Shown here in pieces: positions 10,451-20,110 of a DNA stretch of 64,000 bases (position 1 is its first letter; each line of letters starts with the position of its first letter). The notes under the pieces are model-generated. The model did not search any database. It was not told where the DNA came from and saw only the letters and a list, made by a program, of their open reading frames with translations. Both the position numbers and the translations under genes were made by a program. This stretch comes from Ureibacillus galli. GTDB lineage: Bacteria; Bacillota; Bacilli; Bacillales_A; Planococcaceae. The stretch lies in contig NZ_JACSQA010000016.1 in NCBI RefSeq assembly GCF_014836845.1, forward strand, positions 19,391 to 83,390, in the 5' to 3' direction.

Positions 10451-10966
10451 ATGCAAACGATTTTGATTGTTGATGGTTACAATATGATTGGAGCGTGGAA
10501 AGAATTGCGGCCTCTTCGGGAAACAAACTTTGAAGAAGCCCGCAATCACTTGCTCGATCTTATGGCAGAATACAAAGCTGCCCTTGGCTGTCGAGTGATA
10601 GTTGTATTTGATGCCCATCTAGTTCCAGGTGCTCAACAAAACTATGTAAAAAATGCAGTTGAAATAATTTATACTAGAAAAAACGAAACTGCCGATGAAT
10701 GTATTGAAAAGTTAACGAATGAATTAAAGGGAAGAAAAGTTCAAATTTATGTTGCCACTTCCGATTTAACAGAGCAAAATGTTATTTTCGGAAATGGCGC
10801 TTTACGTAAATCGGCCCGTGAATTAGAAATTGAAATGGCTATTATTAAATCGAACATCTCTCAAGAAGTAAAAAAAATGACCCATGAAGAAAAACCGAAA
10901 TCTAGAATTCAATTATCAGAAGAAGTAGAATTAGCTTTTGAAAAATGGCGACGGGGTTTGAAATAA
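10451..10966 (+). CDS. rae1: NYN-domain ribosome-associated endoribonuclease Rae1 (YacP)
   Basis: In B. subtilis this protein enters the ribosomal A site and cleaves certain mRNAs during translation. The 171 residues form a PIN-like NYN fold. Acidic residues expected at the active site are seen in ILIVDGYNMIGAW, VVFDAH and ETADECIEKL. It starts 5 nt after rlmB, so it is cotranscribed, and lies directly before the sigH promoter. Family assignment is secure from sequence and synteny; activity here is inferred from the family. Confidence 0.93.
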   Translation: MQTILIVDGYNMIGAWKELRPLRETNFEEARNHLLDLMAEYKAALGCRVIVVFDAHLVPGAQQNYVKNAVEIIYTRKNETADECIEKLTNELKGRKVQIYVATSDLTEQNVIFGNGALRKSARELEIEMAIIKSNISQEVKKMTHEEKPKSRIQLSEEVELAFEKWRRGLK

Positions 10967-10970
10967 CTGA

Positions 10971-11000
10971 TTGACCTATATTTTCCAATTCCGTTATACT
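10971..11000 (+). promoter_or_regulatory. Sigma-A-type promoter of sigH
   Basis: TTGACC (10971-10976), an 18-bp spacer and TATACT (10995-11000) directly follow rae1, 38 nt upstream of the sigH start. The B. subtilis sigH promoter is sigma-A dependent and repressed by AbrB; whether AbrB acts here cannot be read. Confidence 0.7.
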
Positions 11001-11038
11001 GTTCCTATGACAATACAGAACGTTCTGGGGTGAGGCCA

Positions 11039-11686
11039 ATGCTAAAGAGTAATCAGACACAGGTGTTGCAACGATTTGAAGACCTTTCAGATGAACAGCT
11101 GATTGAAGAAGTGCATCAAGGTAATACAGAAGCGTTAGATTATTTAATTACGAAATATCGTATGTTTGTCAAAGCGAAGGCACGCTCTTATTTTTTAATT
11201 GGAGCAGATAAGGAAGATATCATTCAAGAAGGAATGATAGGTTTATATAAAGCGATAAGAGATTTTAAAGGGGACAAGTTATCGTCATTTAGAGCTTTTG
11301 CGGAACTTTGTATTACTCGTCAAATTATTACCGCTATAAAAACAGCAACGAGACAAAAACATATTCCGCTAAATTCCTATGTATCTCTCGATAAACCAAT
11401 CTATGACGAAGAGTCAGATCGTACGTTAATGGATATTATTACAAGCTCTGAATCGGATGATCCAGAACATTTAATGATTAATCGTGAGGAATATTCCCAT
11501 CTTGAAGAAAAAATTGGCGAAATATTAAGTGAATTAGAACAACAAGTATTATCCCTATACTTAGATGGACAATCCTACTTTGAAATATCAGAAGAGTTAA
11601 ATCGTCATGTGAAGTCGATCGATAATGCTCTTCAACGTGTAAAACGCAAATTAGAGCGTCATCTTGAAATAGGGGAAATAAGCTAA
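11039..11686 (+). CDS. sigH: RNA polymerase sigma-H factor (SigH, Spo0H)
   Basis: Sigma-70 family factor for transition-state, competence and early sporulation genes. Region 2 (DYLITKYRMFVKAKARSYFLIGAD split by conserved residues), the EDIIQEGMIGLYKAIRDF -10 recognition helix and the C-terminal region 4 helix-turn-helix (SYFEISEELNRHVKSIDNAL) are intact. The ATG at 11039 follows GGGGTGAGG and gives 215 residues; the GTG at 11030 sits within that ribosome site. An intact sigH suggests a spore-forming lineage, but that is inference. Confidence 0.96.
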   Translation: MLKSNQTQVLQRFEDLSDEQLIEEVHQGNTEALDYLITKYRMFVKAKARSYFLIGADKEDIIQEGMIGLYKAIRDFKGDKLSSFRAFAELCITRQIITAIKTATRQKHIPLNSYVSLDKPIYDEESDRTLMDIITSSESDDPEHLMINREEYSHLEEKIGEILSELEQQVLSLYLDGQSYFEISEELNRHVKSIDNALQRVKRKLERHLEIGEIS

Positions 11687-11703
11687 CAGTACAGTACCGC
11701 TTG

Positions 11704-11732
11704 TTGACAGCAAAACTTTTAGGTGGTAGTCT
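11704..11732 (+). promoter_or_regulatory. Promoter for rpmG-secE
   Basis: A consensus TTGACA (11704-11709), a 17-bp spacer and TAGTCT (11727-11732) with a TGG extended -10, about 40 nt before rpmG. Confidence 0.5.
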
Positions 11733-11769
11733 TTAAAGGACAAAATGCCGAAATAGGTGAATTTTCAAA

Positions 11770-11916
11770 ATGGCAAAGAAAATAGTTTTATGTTGTGAAA
11801 AATGTAGCTCTCGAAACTATTCGGTTCCTGAAAGAGTTGGCTCAACTGAACGACTAGAATTGAAAAAGTTTTGCTCACATTGCAACGAACACACTGTACA
11901 CAAACAAACGCGATAA
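11770..11916 (+). CDS. rpmG: 50S ribosomal protein L33 (zinc-binding form)
   Basis: A 48-residue L33 that I found by reading the sigH-secE gap. It starts at ATG 11770 ([16 protein letters not shown]) after AGGTGA and ends with EHTVHKQTR. Two Cys pairs (CEKC and CSHC) make this the zinc-binding C+ type, which zinc-independent paralogues replace when zinc is scarce. The place between sigH and secE matches B. subtilis rpmGB. Confidence 0.93.
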   Translation: MAKKIVLCCEKCSSRNYSVPERVGSTERLELKKFCSHCNEHTVHKQTR

Positions 11917-11975
11917 TTATGTAGTAAATTCAATTGAAACATAGAATAGATGATTTGTTCGGAGGTTAAGCTAAA

Positions 11976-12161
11976 ATGGGCAAGATTAAACAGTTTTTTC
12001 AAAATGTAACGTCTGAAATGAGAAAGACAAGCTGGCCAAAAGGTAAGGAGCTTACAAAATATACAATTGTCGTAGTTTCAACAGTAATCTTTATGGCAAT
12101 ATTTTTTGTGTTAGTTGACTTAGGCGTTTCAGAATTATTCCGTTGGTATATAGATCTATAA
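11976..12161 (+). CDS. secE: Preprotein translocase subunit SecE
   Basis: Small clamp subunit of the SecYEG channel. The 61 residues contain the conserved cytoplasmic amphipathic helix with EMRKTSWPKGKEL, followed by one transmembrane helix (about residues 30-52, TIVVVSTVIFMAIFFVLV). This is the short single-span Gram-positive form. The ATG at 11976 follows CGGAGGTTAAG. In most bacteria secE is followed by nusG, as here, though a weak terminator intervenes. Confidence 0.96.
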   Translation: MGKIKQFFQNVTSEMRKTSWPKGKELTKYTIVVVSTVIFMAIFFVLVDLGVSELFRWYIDL

Positions 12162-12187
12162 TAATACGATGTTAATATTTCGAAAAT

Positions 12188-12218
12188 AGCCCGTCTTTCA
12201 ATGTTAACGGGTTTTTTT
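12188..12218 (+). terminator. Weak terminator between secE and nusG
   Basis: A 7-bp stem (arms 12188-12194 and 12207-12213, one G-U) with a 12-nt loop and a T run to 12218. It may attenuate readthrough into nusG. Confidence 0.5.
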
Positions 12219-12293
12219 CATTTGTTTTGTTAATTGTATTTATTTGTGGTAAACCATTTATAAGACTTCGTCAGTGTATATGCGATAAATGAA

Positions 12294-12326
12294 GGAGGGA
12301 CGGACGACTAGTCCGAAAACGTTATG
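12294..12326 (+). promoter_or_regulatory. nusG ribosome-binding site with a hairpin between SD and start codon
   Basis: GGAGGG (12294-12299) lies 24 nt from the nusG ATG (12324), too far for normal initiation. A perfect 5-bp hairpin CGGAC-GACTA-GTCCG (12301-12315) fills the gap. Folding it out leaves about 9 nt, an ideal spacing. An in-frame TAG at 12309-12311 excludes an upstream start. Confidence 0.65.
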
Positions 12327-12860
12327 GAGAAAAGATGGTATGTAGTTCATACTTATTCAGGATATGAAAATCGTGTAAAGGCAAACCTTGAAAAACGTGT
12401 AGAAACAATGGGGATGCAAGATAATATTTTCCGTGTAATCGTTCCTGAACATGAAGAAACAGATTTAAAAGATGGTAAAAAAAGAACAGTAATGCGTAAA
12501 GTTTTCCCAGGTTATGTATTAGTAGAGATGATTTTAACGGACGAATCGTGGTATGTAGTGCGTAATACACCAGGTGTAACAGGCTTTATCGGTTCTTCTG
12601 GTGGTGGCGCAAAACCAACGCCGTTATTACCTGAAGAAGTAGACCGTTTATTACGCCAAATGGGGATTACGAAGAAAACGGTTGGCGAGCTAGACGTTAC
12701 TGTTGGTGAAGTGGTCGAAGTTTTAGATGGACCGTTTGCGCACTTCCAAGGTAAAGTGGAAGAAATCGACGCGGATAAAGGTAAAATTAAAGTAACAATT
12801 GATATGTTCGGTCGTGAAACGAAAATGGAACTTGACTTCGAACAAATCCAAAAAATTTAG
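12324..12860 (+). CDS. nusG: Transcription termination/antitermination factor NusG
   Basis: Spt5 homologue that binds the RNA polymerase clamp and in Bacillus promotes sequence-specific pausing. The 178 residues contain the NGN domain (WYVVHTYSGYENRVKANLE, KVFPGYVLVEM, VRNTPGVTGFIG) and a C-terminal KOW domain (GEVVEVLDGPFAHFQGKVEEI). Start ATG 12324 is fixed by an in-frame stop upstream and by family alignment (MEKRWYVVHTYSG). Its ribosome site is unusual, as described separately. Confidence 0.98.
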   Translation: MEKRWYVVHTYSGYENRVKANLEKRVETMGMQDNIFRVIVPEHEETDLKDGKKRTVMRKVFPGYVLVEMILTDESWYVVRNTPGVTGFIGSSGGGAKPTPLLPEEVDRLLRQMGITKKTVGELDVTVGEVVEVLDGPFAHFQGKVEEIDADKGKIKVTIDMFGRETKMELDFEQIQKI

Positions 12861-12969
12861 GTTGGAAACTAAAGTTGGCAACTTACTTTATGCTATAGAA
12901 AATCGCCATAATAATTGGGATGTTAAACTATTGAAAAGTAACGTTGCCGAAATTGCTTTATAATTTCAC

Positions 12970-12998
12970 TTGCTTATATAAATTAAAAGTGGTATCAT
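12970..12998 (+). promoter_or_regulatory. Promoter of rplK-rplA
   Basis: TTGCTT (12970-12975), a 17-bp spacer and TATCAT (12993-12998), preceded by a TGG extended -10. The rpsJ promoter at 35280 has the same TTGCTT -35 and spacing. The transcript would have a leader of roughly 135 nt. Confidence 0.65.
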
Positions 12999-13139
12999 TT
13001 CATAGGTCAGACCGTCTAAATGATAGTTTGTCATATTAAAGTTAATCTTTTAATGTTATCGGCAATTAGCTGACAGACAGATATTTGAGTGGGAGGGGCA
13101 ACCCAATTACCACATCACGGACTTAAGGAGGTGTGTCTC

Positions 13140-13565
13140 GTGGCTAAAAAAGTTATTAAAATTGTAAAACTTCAAATCCCTGCTGGTAAAGCTAACCCAG
13201 CTCCACCGGTTGGTCCTGCATTAGGTCAAGCAGGTGTAAATATCATGGGATTCTGTAAGGAGTTCAACGCTCGTACTGCTGATCAAGCTGGTTTAATCAT
13301 TCCAGTTGAAATCACAGTTTTCGAAGACCGTTCTTTCACTTTCATTACAAAAACTCCACCTGCAGCAGTATTACTTAAAGTTGCAGCAGGTATCCAATCT
13401 GGATCAGGTGAACCAAACCGTAAAAAAGTTGCAACGGTTAAACGTGATAAAGTTCGCGAAATCGCTGAACAAAAAATGCCAGACCTAAACGCTGCATCAG
13501 TTGAAGCAGCTATGGCGATGGTTGAAGGTACAGCACGAAGCATGGGTATTGTTATCGAAGACTAA
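13140..13565 (+). CDS. rplK: 50S ribosomal protein L11
   Basis: Component of the GTPase-associated centre and the site of stringent-response activation by RelA. The 141 residues have the N-terminal proline-rich helix [20 protein letters not shown] and the C-terminal rRNA-binding domain ending SMGIVIED. The start is GTG 13140, directly behind AAGGAGGTGTGT; the longer frame from 13089 would place the ribosome site inside the gene. L1 follows, as is standard. Confidence 0.97.
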   Translation: MAKKVIKIVKLQIPAGKANPAPPVGPALGQAGVNIMGFCKEFNARTADQAGLIIPVEITVFEDRSFTFITKTPPAAVLLKVAAGIQSGSGEPNRKKVATVKRDKVREIAEQKMPDLNAASVEAAMAMVEGTARSMGIVIED

Positions 13566-13610
13566 TCGTTAACAAGTCCTGGTTACTTGATGATGAAGGC
13601 TTTTGTTTTG

Positions 13611-13647
13611 GAGGTTGCGGTATGTTCTTTTTTGAACTCGCAACCTC
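13611..13647 (+). promoter_or_regulatory. Hairpin between rplK and rplA
   Basis: A perfect 9-bp stem (13611-13619 with 13639-13647), with an inner 4-bp GTTC/GAAC stem (13624-13627 with 13634-13637). No T run follows, so it is not a terminator. It sits 51 nt before the L1 start and could be a translational control or RNA-processing site. Confidence 0.65.
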
Positions 13648-13697
13648 TATTCGTGGGAGGAATATCCGCTAAAACCACAATCAAGGAGGAAAATATA

Positions 13698-14396
13698 ATG
13701 GTAAAAAAAGGTAAAAGACTGCAAGAAGCAGCTAAATTAGTTGACCGTTCTAAATTATATAACGCTGAAGAAGCTATCGCTTTAGCAAAACAAACAAGCA
13801 CAGTAAACTTCGACGCTACAGTTGAAGTTGCTTTCAAACTTGGTATCGATACTCGTAAAAATGACCAACAAATCCGTGGTGCAGTAGTACTTCCAAACGG
13901 AACTGGTAAAACTCAACGTGTATTAGTATTCGCTAAAGGTGAAAAACTTAAAGAAGCTGAAGCTGCAGGCGCAGACTATGTAGGCGATGCAGAATATATC
14001 AATAAAATCCAACAAGGTTGGTTCGATTTCGATGTAATCGTGGCAACTCCAGATATGATGGGTGAAGTTGGTAAACTTGGTCGTGTATTAGGACCTAAAG
14101 GTTTAATGCCAAACCCTAAAACTGGTACAGTTACTTTTGATGTAACAAAAGCGATTCAAGAAATTAAAGCTGGTAAAGTTGAATACCGTGCTGACAAGGC
14201 TGGTATCATCCATGCTCCAATCGGTAAAGTTTCTTTCGATACAGAAAAATTAGTAGAAAACTTCTTAGCTGTATTTGATGTTGTTCAAAAAGCTAAACCA
14301 GCTGCAGCTAAAGGTACTTACATGAAGTCTGTTAATGTAACAACTACAATGGGACCATCTGTAAAAGTTGATACTGCTAGTGTAACTGTACGATAA
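13698..14396 (+). CDS. rplA: 50S ribosomal protein L1
   Basis: Forms the L1 stalk that moves E-site tRNA, and represses its own operon in many bacteria. The 232 residues are full length, with the signature [22 protein letters not shown]. The ATG at 13698 follows CAAGGAGGA; the longer in-frame extension from 13587 runs through the intergenic hairpin and is not coding. It is cotranscribed with rplK. Confidence 0.97.
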   Translation: MVKKGKRLQEAAKLVDRSKLYNAEEAIALAKQTSTVNFDATVEVAFKLGIDTRKNDQQIRGAVVLPNGTGKTQRVLVFAKGEKLKEAEAAGADYVGDAEYINKIQQGWFDFDVIVATPDMMGEVGKLGRVLGPKGLMPNPKTGTVTFDVTKAIQEIKAGKVEYRADKAGIIHAPIGKVSFDTEKLVENFLAVFDVVQKAKPAAAKGTYMKSVNVTTTMGPSVKVDTASVTVR

Positions 14397-14427
14397 TATA
14401 AATCGTTTTAAATAAAAATTATATAGG

Positions 14428-14456
14428 TTGACAACGTTCCTCTTTCTTGGTAAGAT
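14428..14456 (+). promoter_or_regulatory. Strong promoter of rplJ-rplL
   Basis: Consensus TTGACA (14428-14433), a 17-bp spacer and TAAGAT (14451-14456) with a TGG extended -10, about 185 nt before rplJ. Confidence 0.85.
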
Positions 14457-14461
14457 GGATG

Positions 14462-14600
14462 ACGTTGTGAATATCCATTTGTACCGTAGACAGTAGGGGT
14501 GCTTGCACTTAATTATCCTACCGAGGACATCGAAATCGGATTCTTTTTAGATGATGAATTTTCCGCCTCTAGTCTACTTTTCGACTAGAGGCTTTTCTTT
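14462..14600 (+). promoter_or_regulatory. L10-type autoregulatory mRNA leader
   Basis: The 14460-14600 leader has the features of the Bacillota L10 leader, to which the L10(L12)4 complex binds. There is a branched region around CCGTAGACAGTAGGGGTGC and TATCCTACCGAGGAC (about 14486-14528), then an intrinsic terminator. This fits feedback attenuation of rplJ-rplL. Recognition is from memory of the Rfam family and position; I did not score a covariance model. Confidence 0.8.
14565..14600 (+). terminator. Attenuator terminator in the rplJ leader
   Basis: A perfect 10-bp stem (14565-14574 with 14583-14592) with an 8-nt loop and a T-rich tail (14593-14600), upstream of rplJ. Confidence 0.9.
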
Positions 14601-14640
14601 TGTCGGTATAAATGACCCATTCTAATAGGAGGTGTCAATC

Positions 14641-15141
14641 ATGGGCAATGCAATTGAAACAAAAAAAGTTCAAGTACAAGAAATCGCTGAAAAATTCCAA
14701 GCTGCTTCTTCTGTAGTAGTAGTGGATTACCGTGGTTTAACTGTTGCTCAAGTTACAGAACTTCGTAAACAACTTCGCGAATCAGGTGTTGAGTTCAAAG
14801 TTTACAAAAACACTTTAACTCGTCGTGCAGCTGAAATCGCTGGTGTTGATGGAATCAACGAATTCTTAACTGGTCCAAACGCTGTTGCGTTCTCTAACGA
14901 AGACGTAGTAGCTCCAGCGAAAATCATTAATGAATTCGCTAAAAAGAACGAAGCGCTTGAAATTAAAGCTGGTATTATCGAAGGTAACGTTTCTTCTGCT
15001 GATGACGTTAAAGCACTTGCAGAACTTCCATCACGCGAAGGTTTACTTTCAATGCTTTTATCAGTACTTCAAGCTCCAGTGCGCAACTTCGCACTTGCAA
15101 CAAAAGCTGTTGCAGAACAAAAAGAAGAGCAAGGCGCTTAA
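14641..15141 (+). CDS. rplJ: 50S ribosomal protein L10
   Basis: Stalk base protein that anchors L7/L12 dimers and represses its own mRNA. The 166 residues carry the rRNA-binding N-terminal domain ([21 protein letters not shown]) and a C-terminal helix for L12 dimers. The ATG at 14641 lies 6 nt after AGGAGGTG; the GTG at 14632 overlaps that site. It is paired with rplL, 80 nt downstream. Confidence 0.97.
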   Translation: MGNAIETKKVQVQEIAEKFQAASSVVVVDYRGLTVAQVTELRKQLRESGVEFKVYKNTLTRRAAEIAGVDGINEFLTGPNAVAFSNEDVVAPAKIINEFAKKNEALEIKAGIIEGNVSSADDVKALAELPSREGLLSMLLSVLQAPVRNFALATKAVAEQKEEQGA

Positions 15142-15221
15142 TAGTAGCCTAAACTTCGAACAAATCATTTTCGGGCAAGTAGCCTAATAAAATAACCATA
15201 TCCATATAGGAGGAAAATAAA

Positions 15222-15584
15222 ATGAACAAAGATCAAATCTTAGAAGCTATCAAAGCTATGACAGTTCTTGAGTTAAACGATTTAGTAAAAGCAATCGAAG
15301 AAGAATTCGGTGTAACAGCTGCTGCTCCTGTAGCAGTAGTAGGTGGCGCTGGTGCAGCTGCTGCTGAAGAAAAAACTGAATTTGATGTAGTACTAGCTAG
15401 CGCTGGTGACCAAAAAATCAAAGTTATCAAAGTGGTTCGTGAAATCACTGGTCTTGGCTTAAAAGAAGCTAAAGAAGTTGTAGATAACGCTCCAAAACCA
15501 TTAAAAGAAGGCGTATCTAAAGAAGAAGCTGAAGAAATTAAAGCTAAACTTGAAGAAGTTGGCGCTTCAATCGAAGTTAAATAA
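15222..15584 (+). CDS. rplL: 50S ribosomal protein L7/L12
   Basis: Multicopy stalk protein that recruits translational GTPases. The 120 residues show the N-terminal dimerisation domain, an Ala/Gly-rich hinge ([13 protein letters not shown]) and the C-terminal factor-binding domain ([21 protein letters not shown]). The ATG at 15222 follows TAGGAGGA. A terminator follows at 15614. Confidence 0.98.
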   Translation: MNKDQILEAIKAMTVLELNDLVKAIEEEFGVTAAAPVAVVGGAGAAAAEEKTEFDVVLASAGDQKIKVIKVVREITGLGLKEAKEVVDNAPKPLKEGVSKEEAEEIKAKLEEVGASIEVK

Positions 15585-15613
15585 TTTCTCCACTTACCTA
15601 TTTTCAATAAATA

Positions 15614-15650
15614 AAGAAAGCTCGTCTATATTGACGGGCTTTCTTCATTT
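15614..15650 (+). terminator. Terminator after rplL
   Basis: A 13-bp stem (15614-15626 with 15633-15645, one G-U), 6-nt loop and T-rich tail. It probably limits readthrough from the abundant rplJL message into ybxB. Confidence 0.8.
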
Positions 15651-15672
15651 TCTTTGAGGAGGGCACGGTTCG

Positions 15673-16275
15673 ATGTCTGAACATTATTATTCAAAAAAGC
15701 CTCAAACTGAAAGTAAACCACGCCAATGGAAATTTACATTACTCGGACATACTTTCTTATTTGAAACTGATTCGGGTGTTTTTAGTAAAAGCGAAGTAGA
15801 TTTTGGATCCCGTGTTTTAATAGAAACTTTTCAACTTCCTGAAGTAGAGGGTGCTGTTTTGGATGTTGGCTGTGGATATGGCCCAATCGGGTTATCAATT
15901 GCCAAACAAAATCCGGAACGTCCAATTTATATGATGGATATTAATGAAAGGGCAGTTGCGCTAGCAAATAAAAATGCGCAAATAAACGGAGTTCAAAATG
16001 TACGTATTTTTGAAAGTGATGGTCTTGCTGCTGTTGAAGAAGGATTACCTATTGCCGCAATTTTAACTAACCCACCGATTCGAGCTGGTAAGAATACAGT
16101 CTTTAAATTTTATGACGGTGCTTATGGGAAATTATCAGTTGGTGGAGAATTATGGGTCGTAATTCAAAAGAAACAGGGAGCTCCATCTACAGTAAATCAT
16201 TTAGAAGAAAAATTTGCGGAAGTAGAAATAGTCGAAAAGAAAAAAGGCTATTGGATTATTCGGGCAAAAAAATAG
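15673..16275 (+). CDS. ybxB: Class I SAM-dependent methyltransferase YbxB (RsmC-like)
   Basis: Rossmann-fold methyltransferase related to 16S rRNA guanine-N2 methyltransferase RsmC. In 200 residues, motif I is VLDVGCGYGPIGL and motif IV is NPPIRAG, the NPP(F/Y/I) type used for amino groups of bases. The conserved site between rplL and rpoB supports a role in ribosome modification, but the exact target has not been shown here. The ATG at 15673 follows GAGGAGGGCAC. Confidence 0.9.
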   Translation: MSEHYYSKKPQTESKPRQWKFTLLGHTFLFETDSGVFSKSEVDFGSRVLIETFQLPEVEGAVLDVGCGYGPIGLSIAKQNPERPIYMMDINERAVALANKNAQINGVQNVRIFESDGLAAVEEGLPIAAILTNPPIRAGKNTVFKFYDGAYGKLSVGGELWVVIQKKQGAPSTVNHLEEKFAEVEIVEKKKGYWIIRAKK

Positions 16276-16322
16276 ACCATTCTTAAGAAGAATGGAAATA
16301 AATGAGTATCAGATATAAAATA

Positions 16323-16359
16323 TTGACTTGACAAAATGGCTATGATAACATAATAAAAT
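16323..16359 (+). promoter_or_regulatory. Twin-register promoter upstream of rpoB
   Basis: Two -35 hexamers share one base: TTGACT (16323-16328) and TTGACA (16328-16333). Each has a 17-bp-spaced -10: TAACAT (16346-16351) and TAATAA (16351-16356). The same 5-bp offset is seen at rplM. The transcript would have a leader of about 190 nt before rpoB. Confidence 0.6.
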
Positions 16360-16555
16360 GCAAAATTATTATTTTGTGGGAGTTTGCCCTTTTGTATGCA
16401 ATTTATTTTATGTGGGTATACTTACCATGAATAAGTTTAGTTTAACCGAAAATGAGATCTAAGAAAAGACTCGTTTTCTTTTTGTCTTTCGAAATCATAC
16501 ACTATTTAGTTGATTTTGCAAAGACCTATTATCGCTTTAATGAGGGGTGAATGAG

Positions 16556-19500
16556 TTGACAGGTCAACTAGTTCAGTACGGACAACACCGCCAGCGTAGA
16601 AGCTTTGCGCGTATTAAAGAGGTGCTGGAGCTTCCGAATTTAATTGAGATTCAAACAGCATCTTACGAGTGGTTCCTTGAAGAAGGGTTGCGTGAGATGT
16701 TCCGCGACATTTCTCCAATCGAAGATTTTACAGGCAATCTTTCACTTGAATTCATCGATTATAGTTTAGGTGAACCTAAATATGATGTAGATGAATGTAA
16801 AGAACGCGACGTTACTTATGCTGCACCATTGCGCGTAAAAGTACGTCTCCACAACAAAGAAACAGACGAAGTAAAAGAGCAAGACGTCTTCATGGGTGAT
16901 TTCCCATTGATGACAGAAACGGGCACATTTGTAATCAATGGTGCCGAACGTGTTATTGTTTCACAATTAGTTCGTTCTCCAAGCGTTTACTTCCACGATA
17001 AAACTGATAAAAATGGTAAAAAAGGCTTTGGTGCAACTGTTATTCCAAACCGCGGTGCTTGGTTAGAGTACGAAACTGATGCTAAAGATGTAGTTTATGT
17101 ACGTATCGATCGTACACGTAAACTTCCAGTAACAGTATTATTACGTGCTTTAGGGTTCGGTTCAGATCAAGAAATCATCGATATTCTTGGTGATAACGAG
17201 TATTTACGAAACACGCTTGAAAAAGATAACACTGATAGCACTGAAAAAGCGTTATTAGAAATCTATGAGCGTCTTCGTCCGGGTGAACCACCAACAGTTG
17301 AAAGTGCAAAAAGCTTATTATATTCACGTTTCTTCGATGCTAAGCGTTATGATTTAGCAAACGTTGGACGTTATAAAATGAACAAAAAGCTTCACATTAA
17401 AAATCGTTTATTCAATCAAACGGTTGCAGAAACTCTTGTTGATCCAGAAACAGGAGAAATTTTAGTTGAAAAAGGTACTACACTTGATCGTCGTACGTTA
17501 GACCGTATTATTCCTTATCTTGAAAATGGAATTGGTTTCCGTACACTATCCCAAGTTGGTGGGGTACTTGAAGAAGATGTAACAGTTCAATCAATTAAAA
17601 TTTTCGCGCCAAATGATGAAGCGCAAAAAGAAATCAATGTTATTTCAAACGCTTATGTTGATGAAGAAGTAAAAAATATCACACCAGCTGATGTGATCGC
17701 TTCAATGTCTTACTTCTTCAACTTATTACATGGTGTAGGAAATACAGATGATATCGACCACTTAGGTAACCGTCGCTTACGCTCAGTAGGTGAATTGTTA
17801 CAAAACCAATTCCGTATCGGTTTATCCCGTATGGAACGTGTTGTACGTGAACGTATGTCTATCAATGACACTGCGTCTATCGTACCTCAACAATTAATTA
17901 ATATTCGTCCAGTAATTGCATCAATTAAAGAGTTCTTTGGTAGCTCTCAATTATCGCAATTTATGGACCAAACAAACCCGTTAGCTGAGTTAACTCACAA
18001 ACGCCGTCTTTCTGCTTTAGGACCTGGTGGTTTAACACGTGAACGTGCAGGAATGGAAGTACGTGACGTTCACTACTCTCACTATGGCCGTATGTGTCCG
18101 ATTGAGACTCCAGAGGGGCCGAACATCGGGTTAATTAACTCACTTTCTTCTTTTGCAAAAGTCAATAAATTTGGTTTCATTGAAACTCCATACCGTCGTG
18201 TTGATCCAGAAACTGGTCAAGTAACGGATCAAATTGACTACTTAACTGCTGACGAAGAAGATAATTATATTGTTGCGCAAGCGAACTCTAAGTTAAATCC
18301 AGATGGAACTTTCGCAAATGATGAAGTTTTAGGTCGTTTCCGTGGGGATAACACAGTGTTCAAAAAAGACCGTGTTGACTATATGGACGTTTCACCTAAA
18401 CAAGTAGTATCTGCTGCCACAGCGTGTATTCCGTTCTTAGAAAACGATGACTCTAACCGTGCACTTATGGGTGCGAACATGCAACGTCAAGCTGTTCCTT
18501 TATTAAACCCAGAAGCACCATTTGTTGGTACTGGAATGGAACACGTTAACGCTCGTGACTCAGGGGCTGCTGTAGTAAACAAATACCACGGTATTGTAGA
18601 ACACGTGGAAGCACGTTCTATTCATGTACGTCGTATTGAAGAAATTGATGGTAAAGAAGTAAAAGGTGAATTAACGAAATACAAACTTCAAAAATTCACT
18701 CGTTCCAACCATGGTACTTCAATTAACCAACGCCCAATCGTAAAAGTTGGCGATCGTGTTAAACCGAAGGACATTTTAGCTGATGGTCCATCAATGGAAA
18801 AAGGTGAACTTGCCCTTGGACGTAACGTTTTAGTTGCCTTCATGACATGGGAAGGGTTCAACTATGAAGATGCCGTTATTATGAATGAACGCTTAGTAAA
18901 AGACGATGTTTATACTTCTGTTCATATTGAAGAATATGAATCAGAATCTCGTGATACAAAATTAGGACCTGAAGAAATCACTCGTGATATTCCGAATGTC
19001 GGGGAAGATGCACTTCGCAACTTAGACGACCGTGGAATTATCCGTATTGGTGCTGAGGTTCGTGATGGCGATATTCTAGTAGGTAAAGTTACACCTAAAG
19101 GGGTAACGGAGTTAACTGCTGAAGAGCGTTTATTACATGCTATCTTCGGTGAGAAAGCTCGTGAAGTTCGTGATACTTCATTACGTGTGCCTCATGGTGC
19201 TGGCGGTATCGTTCTAGATGTTAAAGTCTTCAACCGTGAAGATGGCGATGAGTTACCACCAGGTGTTAACCAATTAGTTCGTGTTTATATTGTTCAAAAA
19301 CGTAAAATCCGCGTTGGGGACAAAATGGCCGGACGTCACGGTAACAAAGGGGTAATTTCACGTATTTTACCTGAAGAAGATATGCCGTTTATGCCAGACG
19401 GAACTCCTGTTGATATCATGTTAAACCCACTTGGTGTACCATCTCGTATGAACATCGGACAAGTTTTAGAGCTTCACTTAGGTATGGCTGCTCGTTACTT

Positions 19501-20110
19501 AGGTCTTCATATGGCTACTCCAGTATTTGATGGAGCGAACGAAGAAGATGTATGGGAAACAATGGAAGAAGCAGGTATGAACCGTGACGGTAAAACAATT
19601 CTTTATGATGGTCGTTCGGGTGAACCATTCGACAACCGAGTTTCAGTTGGTATCATGTACATGATCAAATTAGCTCACATGGTTGACGATAAACTTCATG
19701 CTCGTTCAACTGGACCTTACTCACTCGTTACGCAACAACCACTTGGTGGTAAAGCGCAATTTGGTGGTCAACGTTTCGGTGAGATGGAAGTATGGGCACT
19801 TGAAGCTTACGGTGCTGCTTACACACTTCAAGAAATCTTAACGATTAAATCCGATGACGTTGTTGGTCGTGTGAAAACTTATGAAGCAATTGTAAAAGGT
19901 GAAAGTGTTCCAGAACCAGGCGTTCCAGAGTCTTTCAAAGTATTAATTAAAGAGCTTCAATCATTAGGCTTAGATGTAAAAATGTTAACAGTTAATGACG
20001 AAGAAGTTGAACTACGTGATTTAGATGATGAAGATGAACTTCAACCAACAGATGCATTAAACATCTTACCAGCTAGTGAAAAAGAAGATGCAGTAGAATC
20101 AATGGAATAA
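16556..20110 (+). CDS. rpoB: DNA-directed RNA polymerase subunit beta
   Basis: Catalytic core subunit of RNA polymerase. The start is TTG 16556 ([16 protein letters not shown]), 5 nt after GAGGGGTGA; the GTG at 16547 lies inside that site. The 1184 residues are complete. The rifampicin region reads [15 protein letters not shown] and [13 protein letters not shown], the wild-type sequence at the classical resistance positions, so drug sensitivity is expected. The switch/active-site motif [13 protein letters not shown] and the C-terminal clamp region [19 protein letters not shown] are intact. rpoC follows after 125 nt. Confidence 0.99.
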   Translation: MTGQLVQYGQHRQRRSFARIKEVLELPNLIEIQTASYEWFLEEGLREMFRDISPIEDFTGNLSLEFIDYSLGEPKYDVDECKERDVTYAAPLRVKVRLHNKETDEVKEQDVFMGDFPLMTETGTFVINGAERVIVSQLVRSPSVYFHDKTDKNGKKGFGATVIPNRGAWLEYETDAKDVVYVRIDRTRKLPVTVLLRALGFGSDQEIIDILGDNEYLRNTLEKDNTDSTEKALLEIYERLRPGEPPTVESAKSLLYSRFFDAKRYDLANVGRYKMNKKLHIKNRLFNQTVAETLVDPETGEILVEKGTTLDRRTLDRIIPYLENGIGFRTLSQVGGVLEEDVTVQSIKIFAPNDEAQKEINVISNAYVDEEVKNITPADVIASMSYFFNLLHGVGNTDDIDHLGNRRLRSVGELLQNQFRIGLSRMERVVRERMSINDTASIVPQQLINIRPVIASIKEFFGSSQLSQFMDQTNPLAELTHKRRLSALGPGGLTRERAGMEVRDVHYSHYGRMCPIETPEGPNIGLINSLSSFAKVNKFGFIETPYRRVDPETGQVTDQIDYLTADEEDNYIVAQANSKLNPDGTFANDEVLGRFRGDNTVFKKDRVDYMDVSPKQVVSAATACIPFLENDDSNRALMGANMQRQAVPLLNPEAPFVGTGMEHVNARDSGAAVVNKYHGIVEHVEARSIHVRRIEEIDGKEVKGELTKYKLQKFTRSNHGTSINQRPIVKVGDRVKPKDILADGPSMEKGELALGRNVLVAFMTWEGFNYEDAVIMNERLVKDDVYTSVHIEEYESESRDTKLGPEEITRDIPNVGEDALRNLDDRGIIRIGAEVRDGDILVGKVTPKGVTELTAEERLLHAIFGEKAREVRDTSLRVPHGAGGIVLDVKVFNREDGDELPPGVNQLVRVYIVQKRKIRVGDKMAGRHGNKGVISRILPEEDMPFMPDGTPVDIMLNPLGVPSRMNIGQVLELHLGMAARYLGLHMATPVFDGANEEDVWETMEEAGMNRDGKTILYDGRSGEPFDNRVSVGIMYMIKLAHMVDDKLHARSTGPYSLVTQQPLGGKAQFGGQRFGEMEVWALEAYGAAYTLQEILTIKSDDVVGRVKTYEAIVKGESVPEPGVPESFKVLIKELQSLGLDVKMLTVNDEEVELRDLDDEDELQPTDALNILPASEKEDAVESME

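Noticed and set aside
13587..13697. N-terminal extension of L1 from 13587
   Set aside because: L1 starts at 13698 by ribosome site and family length; the extension covers the intergenic hairpin.
15233..15607. 124-codon open frame antisense to rplL
   Set aside because: A shadow of strongly biased codon use in rplL, without its own ribosome site or homology I can see.
17920..18050. Possible rifampicin-resistance change in rpoB
   Set aside because: The cluster residues read as wild type ([22 protein letters not shown]).
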